Assembly (NCBI GenBank): GCA_944324685.1
Contig: CALUXG010000038.1
Coordinates: 1 to 64,000 of the forward strand
Reading direction: 5' to 3'
DNA from: an uncultured Elusimicrobiales bacterium
GTDB lineage: Bacteria; Elusimicrobiota; Elusimicrobia; Elusimicrobiales; Elusimicrobiaceae
Length of the DNA stretch: 64,000 bases
Part shown: in pieces, positions 35,394 through 44,006 of the stretch
Layout of the letters: each line of letters starts with the position of its first letter
Position numbering within the stretch: the stretch's first letter is position 1
Program-made: the position numbers and the translations under genes
Notes under the pieces: model-generated
The model's input: the letters and a program-made list of their open reading frames with translations, nothing else
The model's database searches: none
Told to the model about the DNA's origin: nothing

Positions 35394-38300
35394 ATGAAAG
35401 AATTTATCCATTTGCACAATCATTCGGAATACTCCCTGCTGGACGGTATGCTGCGTATTTCAGAAAAACATAAGCCTTCCCGTTTCTTGCGCGGTTTGGC
35501 CGAAAGTGGCATCAAATCCATGGCCTTAACCGATCATGGCAATCTCTACGGGGCATTAGATTTCTACGATTCGGCCCGCGCGGCGGGGCTTAAACCCATT
35601 GTCGGCTGCGAAATGTATATCACGGAAGGGAAATATACGGAAAAAGACAAATCCCGCACCGGACATTTAACGCTTTTGGCCAAAAATCATCAGGGATATT
35701 TGAACTTAATGCAGCTGAATTCCTTGGCATGGGTAGACGGGTTTTATTATCATCCGCGCATAGACAAAGAGCTGCTGGCCAAATATTCCGAGGGGTTAAT
35801 TGCACTCTCAGGGTGTCTGAAAGGTTTTTTATCCCAATATGCCCTTGAAGGGACTTTTGAACAAGTGTGTGCGCTCGCCCGCGAATACGCCGATATTATG
35901 GGCCAAGGCAATTACTACATTGAGCTGATGGACCACGGCATACAGGAAGAACAGCAAGCGCTGCCTATCCTTAAAGAAGCTGCAAAAAAACTGGGGCTGC
36001 CCGTTGTGGCGACAAACGATTGCCACTACGAAAAAAAAGAAGATTGGGAAGCCCACGACGTCAACTTATGCATTTCCACCAGCAAAACTTTGGACGACCC
36101 GCGACGCATGAAAATGACGACGCATGAATTGTACTTCAAGTCTCCCGATGAAATGTACGCTCTTTTTGCCCACACGCCCGAAGCGCTGACAAATACGCTG
36201 GAAATAGCCGAAAAATGCAATTTGGAATTTCCAAAACACGGTTTTATCTTGCCCAATTTTGACATTCCTGCGCAATACCCTAATTCGGCGGAATATTTCA
36301 AAGCTTTATGCCGCGAGGGATTAAACAAAAAAATGCACGGGAACGTGCCCCCCGAATACAGCAAACAGTTGGAATATGAATTTGACGTCATTATCAAAAT
36401 GGGATTTGACTGCTATTTCCTCATCGTGCAAGACTTTATCCACTGGGCGCGGCAGAACGGTATCCCCATAGGCCCGGGCCGCGGCAGCGGAGCCGGCAGC
36501 ATTGTAGCCTATAGTTTAGACATTACGCGCATTGACCCGATAAAAAGCAAGTTGCTTTTTGAACGTTTTTTGAATCCGGACCGCGTCAGCATGCCGGATT
36601 TGGATATTGACATGTCCGACACGGGACGCGAACGCATCATTGATTATGTGCGCCACAAATACGGCGCCGACAAGGTGGCGCAGATTATTACGTTTGGCAC
36701 CATGAAAGCCAAACTGGCCGTCCGCGACGTGGGACGCGTCATGGGGCTGAGTGTCAGCGAAGTAAACCGCGTGGCAAAAATGATCCCCAACGATCCAAAA
36801 ATCACTTTAGACGACGCGCTGAACAATATACAAGAATTAAAAAACGAAGTTTCCCGAAATTCCACTTCCAAACGCCTCTTTGACATGGCGCGCAAAATTG
36901 AGGGACTGAAACGCCATACCGGCATTCACGCCGCCGGCGTATTGATTACCAAAGAATCGGTGTCCCATTATGTGCCGCTGGCGCGCGCCCGCGACCGAGA
37001 AGGCACCATTACCACGCAATTTGAAGGGGAACCCTGTTCCAATCTCGGCTTGCTGAAGATGGACTTTTTGGGCTTGCGTACGCTGACGGTTATTGACAAT
37101 GCTGAAAAGCTGATACGCAAACGCCATGACCCTAATTTTGACATTAACAATATCCCGCTGGACGACAAAAAAACCTATGATCTACTTTGCGCCTGCCAGA
37201 CACTGGGGATATTTCAGCTGGAAAGCGGCGGCATGCGCGATTTAATTAAAAAACTCCAGCCGACCCAGTTTAGCGATATATCCGCACTGGTGGCATTGTA
37301 CCGCCCCGGGCCGATGGAGTCCGGCATGATGGATATGTTTGTCCGGCGCAAGAACGGACAAGAACGAATTTCCTATGAAACCCCTCTTTTAGAGGATTTG
37401 CTCAAAGATACCTACGGCTGCATGGTATATCAGGAACAAATCATGGAAATATCTAAAAAGCTCGGAGATTTTACCCCGGGCGAAGCTGATACGCTGCGCA
37501 AAGCCATGGGAAAAAAGAAAATAGAGGTGATGGAAAAATTCGGGAAACAATTTGTGGAGGGAGCAAAAGCGCACCATATCTCCGAAAAGGTTGCCACGCA
37601 TATTTATGAACAGATGAAAGCTTTTGCCGGATACGGGTTTAATAAATCCCATTCATACGCTTATGCATTGGTAGCCTACCAAACGGCCTATCTAAAAGCA
37701 AATTATCCCATTGAATTCATGTGCGCCGCGCTGACCAACGAAATCGGTCATAACGCCATAGGAGCCGACGACAAAGAAAACAAAATCGCTACTTATCTGG
37801 AAGAAGCCAAAAAAATGGGTTTTAAGATACTGCCGCCGGACATCAACAAAAGTCAGCCTGAATTCGCCGTTGAAGAACAAGACGGCAAAGAATGTATCCG
37901 TTACGCGCTGGAAGCGGTAAAAAACGCCGGCACGGAAGGCTGTATTTCCATAGCGTTGGAAGCAAAGAAAAAACCTTTTGATTCTCTGCAGGATCTCTGT
38001 GCGCGCATTGACCTGTTTCAAGCAAACAAAAAAACCATTGAAAGCCTGATGAAAGCCGGCGCGCTGGACTGCCTGATGCCGGACAAAGACCCCAAAGAAG
38101 CGCGGGCTATCCTCTTAAGCCAATTGGACGAAGCCGTAGATACGGCGCATTTGATAGCCAAGGAAAAGGAAAGCGCTGCCCCCAGTTTATTTGGCGAAGA
38201 TTTTTCTTCCGTTATGAGCTTTAAGAAAAAGACGGACAAGCAACATATTTTGCCGCTGACGCAGGACGAGTTGCTAAATTATGAAAAAGAAGTAATGGGG

Positions 38301-38897
38301 CTGTATTTCAGCGGACACCCGCTGGCGCGTTACCAACCGCTGCTGCCCCGTCTAAACTGTGTGGACATTAAAGATATTTTAGACGGCAAAGTTTCCGGAA
38401 AATTAAAAGTCGTCGGCATTGTTACGCGCATGAAAAAACGCCAAAACAAGCAAAAACAGGAATGGGCGCAATTTGTCATAGAAGACTGCACCGCGTCCAT
38501 TACCGTCAATGCGTTTGCCCGTACGTGGCAAGAGGTAAGCGCTTTTGTAACCCCAAACGCCATTTTGTCTTTTTTTGGAGAAGTGCGCATGGATGATGAA
38601 AGCGCCCGCGTGGAAATCAATTTGCAAAACGTCAACACCATACCGGAAATGATCGGGAATATAGCCCGCACGCTGACTATTCGCTTAAGCGCGAATTATT
38701 CCGCAGATAATTTACAAAAACTCAAAATACAGCTGGAAGCCGCCAAGGGAGTTACGCAAGTATTTTTGGAAGTTCCTTCAAAAGCAGACCCGAGCAAGCT
38801 GCACCGCATACGCACGAACAAAACCGTCATGATCCACGACTCCCTGCTAAAACATATTGAAAATACGCTGGGTTCCCAAGCATGGAGCATTGAATAG
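35394..38897 (+). CDS. dnaE: DNA polymerase III alpha subunit
   Basis: Main replicative polymerase of 1167 residues, normal for DnaE1. The N-terminal PHP domain begins IHLHNHSEYSLLDGMLRI and keeps its metal histidines. The polymerase core has PIGPGRGSGAGSIVAYSL and the catalytic aspartates in MPDLDIDMSDTGRERII. The helix-hairpin-helix region, the OB domain around residue 1000 (VVGIVTRMKKRQNKQKQEWA) and a C-terminal tau-binding segment follow. A weakly spaced AGGAAAAGGAA lies upstream of the ATG. It is a single gene, ending before a hairpin at 39048. Confidence 0.97.
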   Translation: MKEFIHLHNHSEYSLLDGMLRISEKHKPSRFLRGLAESGIKSMALTDHGNLYGALDFYDSARAAGLKPIVGCEMYITEGKYTEKDKSRTGHLTLLAKNHQGYLNLMQLNSLAWVDGFYYHPRIDKELLAKYSEGLIALSGCLKGFLSQYALEGTFEQVCALAREYADIMGQGNYYIELMDHGIQEEQQALPILKEAAKKLGLPVVATNDCHYEKKEDWEAHDVNLCISTSKTLDDPRRMKMTTHELYFKSPDEMYALFAHTPEALTNTLEIAEKCNLEFPKHGFILPNFDIPAQYPNSAEYFKALCREGLNKKMHGNVPPEYSKQLEYEFDVIIKMGFDCYFLIVQDFIHWARQNGIPIGPGRGSGAGSIVAYSLDITRIDPIKSKLLFERFLNPDRVSMPDLDIDMSDTGRERIIDYVRHKYGADKVAQIITFGTMKAKLAVRDVGRVMGLSVSEVNRVAKMIPNDPKITLDDALNNIQELKNEVSRNSTSKRLFDMARKIEGLKRHTGIHAAGVLITKESVSHYVPLARARDREGTITTQFEGEPCSNLGLLKMDFLGLRTLTVIDNAEKLIRKRHDPNFDINNIPLDDKKTYDLLCACQTLGIFQLESGGMRDLIKKLQPTQFSDISALVALYRPGPMESGMMDMFVRRKNGQERISYETPLLEDLLKDTYGCMVYQEQIMEISKKLGDFTPGEADTLRKAMGKKKIEVMEKFGKQFVEGAKAHHISEKVATHIYEQMKAFAGYGFNKSHSYAYALVAYQTAYLKANYPIEFMCAALTNEIGHNAIGADDKENKIATYLEEAKKMGFKILPPDINKSQPEFAVEEQDGKECIRYALEAVKNAGTEGCISIALEAKKKPFDSLQDLCARIDLFQANKKTIESLMKAGALDCLMPDKDPKEARAILLSQLDEAVDTAHLIAKEKESAAPSLFGEDFSSVMSFKKKTDKQHILPLTQDELLNYEKEVMGLYFSGHPLARYQPLLPRLNCVDIKDILDGKVSGKLKVVGIVTRMKKRQNKQKQEWAQFVIEDCTASITVNAFARTWQEVSAFVTPNAILSFFGEVRMDDESARVEINLQNVNTIPEMIGNIARTLTIRLSANYSADNLQKLKIQLEAAKGVTQVFLEVPSKADPSKLHRIRTNKTVMIHDSLLKHIENTLGSQAWSIE

Positions 38898-39047
38898 CTC
38901 CATCATAAGCAAGAGAAAGACCTCTCTTTGCGACCTTGACTGTTTTGAAAAAAGCATATGTGTCAGAAAACCCTGCGACACGGGTCTCATGCGCAGCTCC
39001 ATACCGTTTTTATAAACCCATAAGCAGGGCAAAAAGCTATAATTTAT

Positions 39048-39084
39048 AAAAGCCCCGCATCCTTTTTTCTGGAGCGGGCTTTTT
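39048..39084 (+). terminator. Terminator between dnaE and small membrane gene
   Basis: Stem AAAAGCCC-GC with GC-GGGCTTTT, one bulged C, a T run at the end. It lies 150 bases past dnaE and partly overlaps the ribosome-binding region of the following gene (GGAGGA at 39085), so it could also influence that gene. Confidence 0.65.
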
Positions 39085-39093
39085 GGAGGACAG

Positions 39094-39396
39094 ATGAGTA
39101 TTTTTGAAGCTTTGATGATGTTGGGTTTTGGACTGGCGTGGCCTTTTAATATATATAAATCCGCCGTTTCCAAAACCGCTGCCGGCAAGAGTTTTTTATT
39201 TACCGTTACGATTGCATTGGCGTATTTATGCGGAATTATTCACAAAATTTTTTATAGTTTTGACGCCGTTTTCTGGCTGTATGTTTTGGATTTTCTGCTT
39301 GTAGCGGCAGACCTGACGCTTATGCTCCGCAACCGCAGGCTGGATATGCTCCGTGCCAAACAAAACGCCGCGTACGCCACAAGCGCACACGCATAA
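39094..39396 (+). CDS. Small PQ-loop/SemiSWEET-like membrane protein
   Basis: A 100-residue protein with three hydrophobic helices and the arrangement FGLAWPFNIYKSAVSKTAAGKS near the N-terminus, followed by YLCGIIHKIFY. The W-P-x-N-I and K-T-x-x-G-K-S pattern matches small PQ-loop proteins related to SemiSWEET sugar transporters, which work as dimers of three-helix units. Transport activity is inferred from family only. GGAGGACAG precedes the ATG. It lies directly after a hairpin and before tRNA-Val, not in an operon with any sugar gene. Confidence 0.7.
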   Translation: MSIFEALMMLGFGLAWPFNIYKSAVSKTAAGKSFLFTVTIALAYLCGIIHKIFYSFDAVFWLYVLDFLLVAADLTLMLRNRRLDMLRAKQNAAYATSAHA

Positions 39397-39431
39397 ATGC
39401 CGCTAAAACTGCGTATCCCAAGCAATATAAG

Positions 39432-39460
39432 TTTTCAAAAAACGCACATTTTGGTATAAT
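39432..39460 (+). promoter_or_regulatory. Promoter of tRNA-Val
   Basis: TTTTCA (39432-39437), a 17-bp spacer and TATAAT (39455-39460) with the TGG extension, 24 bases before the tRNA. Confidence 0.6.
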
Positions 39461-39484
39461 AAAATAAATATTTATCCGTTTTAA

Positions 39485-39556
39485 GCCCAGTTGGCGCAGG
39501 GGTAGCGCGTTCCCTTGACATGGGAAAGGTCATAGGTTCAAATCCTATACTGGGCA
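39485..39556 (+). tRNA. tRNA-Val (GAC)
   Basis: A 72-base tRNA. Acceptor stem GCCCAGT / ACTGGGC, D arm GCGC-AGGGGTA-GCGC, anticodon arm TTCCC-TTGACAT-GGGAA with anticodon GAC reading GUC/GUU, and T arm ATAGG-TTCAAAT-CCTAT. The CCA end is not encoded; TTTT follows the discriminator A. Confidence 0.95.
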
Positions 39557-39635
39557 TTTTTTCTTCCATACTAATTAAAAAATGTGCCAAAAAATGACCT
39601 TTTTGGCCACAGATTATCAGAAAAACTAACTTTTC

Positions 39636-39685
39636 AAAAAGCCCTGTTTTTTGTGCTCTAAAAACGCAAAATTCAGGGCTTTTTT
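39636..39685 (+). terminator. Hairpin terminator downstream of tRNA-Val
   Basis: Long stem AAAAAGCCCTG / CAGGGCTTTTTT with an AT-rich loop of about 27 bases and a T run. Confidence 0.65.
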
Positions 39686-39882
39686 ATTTTTGCATTTTTG
39701 ACTTAATTTTGATATTACACTATACCGTATCCCGCTAAAGATGTTTTAGCCGGATTGGCGGGGACTGTAGAAAATGGCGAATTGCGAAGAAGGCAAGCAT
39801 ATTTTCATTGAAAAAGATGTAAACGGCACCAATCACGGAGACGGTTTTGTTGCTCGCGCATAGCAGAAGACGGCAAGTTTGG

Positions 39883-39888
39883 TATAAT
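39883..39888 (+). promoter_or_regulatory. Extended -10 promoter of pfp
   Basis: TATAAT preceded by TTTGG, 35 bases before the pfp ATG, with GAGGAG as ribosome binding site at 39911-39916. Confidence 0.6.
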
Positions 39889-39922
39889 TTAGTTAGTATT
39901 TTCTGTTCTTGAGGAGCCAATC

Positions 39923-41614
39923 ATGCCTACAAAAACAAGTAAAAATTCAAATTGTTCCTTATTGCAGGCACACCGCACGCTTTATAAACCGGTGCTGCCC
40001 GAAATTTTGAAAAAAGGCCCGGGTTCTGTCAAAATTAAAACCGGACGCGCCACCCAAAGCGTGGCAGACCAAGCCGCAGTAAAAAAAATGTTCCCCAACA
40101 CGTACGGCATGCCGGAAGTAACTTTCATAAAAGGAGCCAACCCCGCCGCCGTCAAAAAGACGATTAAAGCGGCCGTCGTACTTTCCGGAGGGCAAGCCCC
40201 TGGCGGACACAATGTAATTGCGGGACTGTTGGACGGTTTGAAAAAGGCCAATCCGAAAAATAAATTATACGGTTTTTTAGGAGGCCCCAGCGGTATTTTA
40301 GACGCGCAATGGAAAGAAATTACCCCGAAACTGATGGACGGTTACCGCAATACGGGCGGATTTGATTTAATCCAATCCGGACGCACCAAAATTGAAACCA
40401 ATGAACAACTCTCCAAAGCGCTGGACACTTTGAAAAAATACAAAGTAAACGCATTAATCATTGTCGGCGGAGATGACTCCAACACCAATGCCGGCGTATT
40501 GGCGGAATATTTCAAACAAAAAGGCGCCGACATCTGCGTGATCGGCGTGCCGAAAACCATTGACGGAGATCTTAAGAATGACAAGATAGAAACTTCTTTC
40601 GGCTTTGACACCGCCACGAAAATTTATTCCGAAATGGTGGGCAATATTTGCCGCGACGTAAATTCCGCCCGCAAATATTGGCATTTCATTCGTTTGATGG
40701 GACGAAGCGCTTCTCACATTACGCTGGAAGTGGCGCATGAAACGCACCCCAATGTTACTTTGGTGGGAGAAGAAGTTTTGTCCAAAAAAATGACCCTTAA
40801 GCAAATTATTGATTATTTGGCCGGCGTCATCGCCGCACGCGCAAAACAAGGTAAAAATTTCGGCGTCGTGTTGGTGCCGGAAGGCCTGATTGAATTTATT
40901 CCGGAAATGAAAGCCCTCATCTCCGCCTTAAATGATTTATTGGCCGACCACGAGACCGAACTGGCCAAGATGGACTCCATCACACAAAAAAAGGATTTTA
41001 TCATTTCCAAACTGCCCTCTAAGCTGGCCGCACTGATGAAATCTCTTCCGGCGGGCATCGCTTCACAACTCATGTTGGACCGCGATCCGCATGGCAATGT
41101 ACAGGTGTCTTTGATTGAAACTGAAAAACTGTTGGTGGAAATGCTGCGCATCCGCTTAGCGGAAATGAAAAAAGCCGGCAAATACAACGGTAAATTTTCC
41201 GCCATTATGCATTTCTTTGGCTATGAAGGCCGCTGCGGCGTTCCCTCCACTTTTGACGCCAACTATACCTATGCGTTGGGTTACAATGCCGCCGCTTTGG
41301 CCTTAAACGGCTGCAGCGGTTATTTGTCTTCCGTACGCAAACTTACGCGAAAGCCCCAGCAATGGGAATGCGGCGGCGTACCTTTGACTATGATGATGAA
41401 TATGGAACGCCGCAAAGGAAAAGAAAAACCCGTCATCCGCAAGGCTTTGGTGGAGTTAAACGGCGAGCCGTTTAAGCAATTTGCCAAAAAACGCGATTTG
41501 TGGGCTATGAGTGAATCTTATTTATTCCCGGGACCCATTCAGTATTTCGGACCGGCTGAAGTAACGGATATGATTACTTATACGCTGCGTTTTGAAAGAG
41601 GAAATAAGAAATAA
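39923..41614 (+). CDS. pfp: Pyrophosphate--fructose-6-phosphate 1-phosphotransferase
   Basis: Interconverts fructose-6-phosphate and fructose-1,6-bisphosphate using pyrophosphate instead of ATP, a reversible step that saves ATP in fermenting anaerobes. The diagnostic residues are visible: GGDDSNTNA near residue 178 (aspartate where ATP enzymes have glycine) and PKTIDGDLKND near residue 211, both hallmarks of the pyrophosphate-specific type. FGFDTATK, GRSASH and PEGLIEFIPE follow. The 563-residue length matches the long PFP group related to plant beta subunits. It is a single-gene unit with its own promoter, GAGGAG site and strong terminator. No ATP-PFK is in the window. Confidence 0.95.
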   Translation: MPTKTSKNSNCSLLQAHRTLYKPVLPEILKKGPGSVKIKTGRATQSVADQAAVKKMFPNTYGMPEVTFIKGANPAAVKKTIKAAVVLSGGQAPGGHNVIAGLLDGLKKANPKNKLYGFLGGPSGILDAQWKEITPKLMDGYRNTGGFDLIQSGRTKIETNEQLSKALDTLKKYKVNALIIVGGDDSNTNAGVLAEYFKQKGADICVIGVPKTIDGDLKNDKIETSFGFDTATKIYSEMVGNICRDVNSARKYWHFIRLMGRSASHITLEVAHETHPNVTLVGEEVLSKKMTLKQIIDYLAGVIAARAKQGKNFGVVLVPEGLIEFIPEMKALISALNDLLADHETELAKMDSITQKKDFIISKLPSKLAALMKSLPAGIASQLMLDRDPHGNVQVSLIETEKLLVEMLRIRLAEMKKAGKYNGKFSAIMHFFGYEGRCGVPSTFDANYTYALGYNAAALALNGCSGYLSSVRKLTRKPQQWECGGVPLTMMMNMERRKGKEKPVIRKALVELNGEPFKQFAKKRDLWAMSESYLFPGPIQYFGPAEVTDMITYTLRFERGNKK

Positions 41615-41627
41615 GTTCCGCCATACC

Positions 41628-41658
41628 AAAAAGCCCGCGCCGCAAGCGCGGGCTTTTT
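41628..41658 (+). terminator. Terminator of pfp
   Basis: Perfect 13-bp stem AAAAAGCCCGCGC / GCGCGGGCTTTTT, loop CGCAA. Confidence 0.95.
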
Positions 41659-41661
41659 GTC

Positions 41662-41690
41662 TTGACCCCGTTTAGGAAAAGTGTTACCAT
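41662..41690 (+). promoter_or_regulatory. Possible promoter of manA
   Basis: TTGACC (41662-41667), 17-bp spacer, TACCAT (41685-41690), right after the pfp terminator. This leaves a leader of about 115 bases before the manA ATG. The -10 box is weak. Confidence 0.4.
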
Positions 41691-41810
41691 GAAAGAACAA
41701 CGCGGCGTTGCGGACGGAGGCTGTTCCCATAAACAACGCTTTTTACATTTTCCCTTTGTTAAAATACCGGTTGCAGGCATCATGCAACATGAACAGAAAC
41801 GGGAGAACCA

Positions 41811-42782
41811 ATGAATCTATACCCCCTTAAATTCCGTCCTATCTTCAAACAAACCCTTTGGGGCGGAGACAAATTGCGCAGATTGCTGCATAAAACACTG
41901 GCACCGGAAAACGCCGGAGAAAGCTGGGAATTATCCGCCGAACAGGGGCATATATCCGTCGCCAAAAACGGTACGCTGGCGGGCAAAAATCTGGATTTTT
42001 TGTGTAAATATTTCGGAGCGGATTTTTTGGGAGAAAAAGTATATGCTTCAACAGGGGCAAAATTCCCCCTTCTGCTCAAATTTATAGACGCGTCCAAAGA
42101 TCTCTCTCTGCAAGTGTATCCGGCACGCAATCCCGCACAGCCGCACAGCCATTGCGGAGGAAAAACCGAAATGTGGTATGTTGTACAAGCAGACGGAAAC
42201 GCACGGCTGTTCAGCGGATTTCAGGAAGAAACGGACAAAAGCCAATACGCACAATTGGTGCAAAGTGAAAAAATTATGGACCGCTTGGGCGCCTATGAAG
42301 CCGCGGCGGGAGACTGTTTTTTTATTCCCTCCGGACGCATACACGCCATAGGGGCGGGAGTATTGTTGGCAGAAGTACAGCAAAACTCCGGCCAATCCTA
42401 CCGTATTTATGACTATCACCGCAAAGATTTGGACGGCAAAGAAAGACCTCTGCAGGTGGAATTGGCTGCCGAAGCCATTGACTTTGCGCCTTTGGAAGAT
42501 GCGCGTACGCATTATGTGGCGCGTCTAAACCATGCGGTGCCTGTTGTCCAATGTCCGTCGTTTACGGTTCAGGTGCTGGAACTGCAGGGAAAAATGACGC
42601 GCCGACTGAAAGACCAAGGCAGTTTCGTCGCTTATATGTGTGTAAAAGGGCAAGCAGAATTGGAATGCAAACAATACGCTCTGCCCATGCAAATGGGAGA
42701 AACCGTCTTTGTGCCGGCGCAATGCGCCGACGACATTCTGCTGCGCGCCTCGCACGCCAGACTTTTGGAAGTATACATTTAA
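41811..42782 (+). CDS. manA: Mannose-6-phosphate isomerase (type I, short form)
   Basis: Interconverts mannose-6-phosphate and fructose-6-phosphate. The 323-residue cupin protein matches the short ManA form: FKQTLWGGDKLR, GESWELSAEQ, FPLLLKFIDASKDLSLQV, GGKTEMWYVVQ, PSGRIHAIGAGVLLAEVQQNS and YRIYDYHRKD. Family zinc ligands are Gln, His (Q-V-H-P), Glu (KTEMW) and His (GRIHAIG). Here the first histidine is tyrosine: QVYPARNP, codon TAT near residue 104. The other three ligands are intact. Activity may persist with altered metal binding, or be lost. It faces galE tail to tail across a shared terminator. Confidence 0.9.
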   Translation: MNLYPLKFRPIFKQTLWGGDKLRRLLHKTLAPENAGESWELSAEQGHISVAKNGTLAGKNLDFLCKYFGADFLGEKVYASTGAKFPLLLKFIDASKDLSLQVYPARNPAQPHSHCGGKTEMWYVVQADGNARLFSGFQEETDKSQYAQLVQSEKIMDRLGAYEAAAGDCFFIPSGRIHAIGAGVLLAEVQQNSGQSYRIYDYHRKDLDGKERPLQVELAAEAIDFAPLEDARTHYVARLNHAVPVVQCPSFTVQVLELQGKMTRRLKDQGSFVAYMCVKGQAELECKQYALPMQMGETVFVPAQCADDILLRASHARLLEVYI

Positions 42783-42800
42783 TCCACGCCGACATTTTAC

Positions 42801-42840
42801 AAAACGCAAGGCCGCCTTTTTTCGGGCAGCCCTGCGTTTT
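42801..42840. terminator. Bidirectional terminator between manA and galE
   Basis: Imperfect stem with AAAACGCA and TGCGTTTT arms and additional G/C pairs inside, placed between the convergent ends of manA and galE. T runs are available in both directions. Confidence 0.75.
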
Positions 42841-42860
42841 GTAAACAGGCAAAACCCACT

Positions 42861-43841
42861 TTAGTATCTTCTGTTCTGTTCCCACTTCCACGCCGTAGCA
42901 ATAATATCTTCAATTTGCAAATAACGGGGCTTCCAGCCTAACACGGTTTCGGCCGGTCCATGAGCCGCGGCATATAGCTCGGCTGGATCTCCGGCGCGGC
43001 GAGGTGCGGGTTGCACGGGGCAAGTCTTTCCCGTTACTTTTTCAGCCGCCGCAATAATATCTTTGACCGATGTTTTAATGCCCGTCCCCAAATTGACATA
43101 TCCGCTGAAGTCATTCAGTTTTTCCAAAGCGAGCCGGTGGGCGCAAGCCAAATCTTCCACATGAATATAGTCGCGCAAACAAGTTCCGTCCGGTGTAGGA
43201 TAGTCGGTTCCAAAAATTTTAATGCAAGACCTTTCTCCTTTAATAGCCTGCAGGACCAAAGGAATTAAATGTGTTTCGGGATTGTGGGATTCCCCTATGC
43301 TTGCGTCTTGAGCGGCTCCGGCGGCATTAAAGTAACGCAAAGCCGCATACTTCAACCCGTACGCACGGGCATAATCAGCAAAGACTTGCTCAATCATCAG
43401 TTTGCTGCGTCCGTAAGGATTAATGGGGTTTTGCGGATGTTTTTCATCCATAGGCGTATATTTGGGCTCTCCATATGTGGCGCAAGTACTGGAAAAAACG
43501 ATTTTATTTACGTGATGTTTTTTCATTACAGAGAGCAGATTGAGCGTGCCTGCCACGTTATTTTGATAATATTTTTGTGGATCCGTTACGCTTTCTCCCA
43601 CATAAGCGTACGCGGCGAAATGCAGCACCGCCGAAAAATCATACTTGGAAAAAATTGGTTCCAAAGACGCAACATCGGCCAGATCCGCTTTTTCAAACGG
43701 CACCCCCTCCGGCACAGCCTGCCGGTGGCCATAAACCAAATTATCCGCCACGACGCAGGAATATCCTTGTTCCTGCAAATGCTTTACCGTATGCGAGCCT
43801 ATATAACCCGCTCCGCCCATAATCAATACCGTTTTTTCCAT
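42861..43841 (-). CDS. galE: UDP-glucose 4-epimerase
   Basis: Interconverts UDP-glucose and UDP-galactose, for galactose use and for envelope polysaccharide. The 326-residue extended short-chain dehydrogenase has the NAD motif GGAGYIGSHTVKHL at the N-terminus, catalytic serine/threonine in VFSSTCATYGEP near residue 121, the YxxxK pair in YGRSKLMIE near residue 145, and the family block RYFNAAGA. Substrate-side RDYIHVEDLA and NLGTG are present. It is transcribed alone, divergent from the large surface protein gene. The active-site loop does not distinguish UDP-glucose from UDP-GlcNAc use. Confidence 0.95.
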   Translation of the reverse strand: MEKTVLIMGGAGYIGSHTVKHLQEQGYSCVVADNLVYGHRQAVPEGVPFEKADLADVASLEPIFSKYDFSAVLHFAAYAYVGESVTDPQKYYQNNVAGTLNLLSVMKKHHVNKIVFSSTCATYGEPKYTPMDEKHPQNPINPYGRSKLMIEQVFADYARAYGLKYAALRYFNAAGAAQDASIGESHNPETHLIPLVLQAIKGERSCIKIFGTDYPTPDGTCLRDYIHVEDLACAHRLALEKLNDFSGYVNLGTGIKTSVKDIIAAAEKVTGKTCPVQPAPRRAGDPAELYAAAHGPAETVLGWKPRYLQIEDIIATAWKWEQNRRY

Positions 43842-44006
43842 AACACGCTCCGTTTTCGCCAGATAAACGGCGCCGCAAACCGCCGCTTCCCCACAGTATA
43901 GAAAATAGCCTATCAGACGTCAAATAAAACAAGACTAATTATTTTTCATCTCTCTCTTTTTGCTCATATAAATATATAATACCAGCAGATTGTAACGGGA
44001 GGATAT

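Larger units (their letters stand above)
39557..39922. other. Non-coding stretch between tRNA-Val and pfp
   Basis: About 366 bases. It contains a terminator-like hairpin at 39636-39685 and the pfp promoter at the right end. Between them, 39735-39865 shows short open stretches in more than one frame (for example a 29-codon frame at 39774-39863) without a ribosome binding site. This might be a decayed gene end, but I recognise no protein and call none. Confidence 0.4.
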
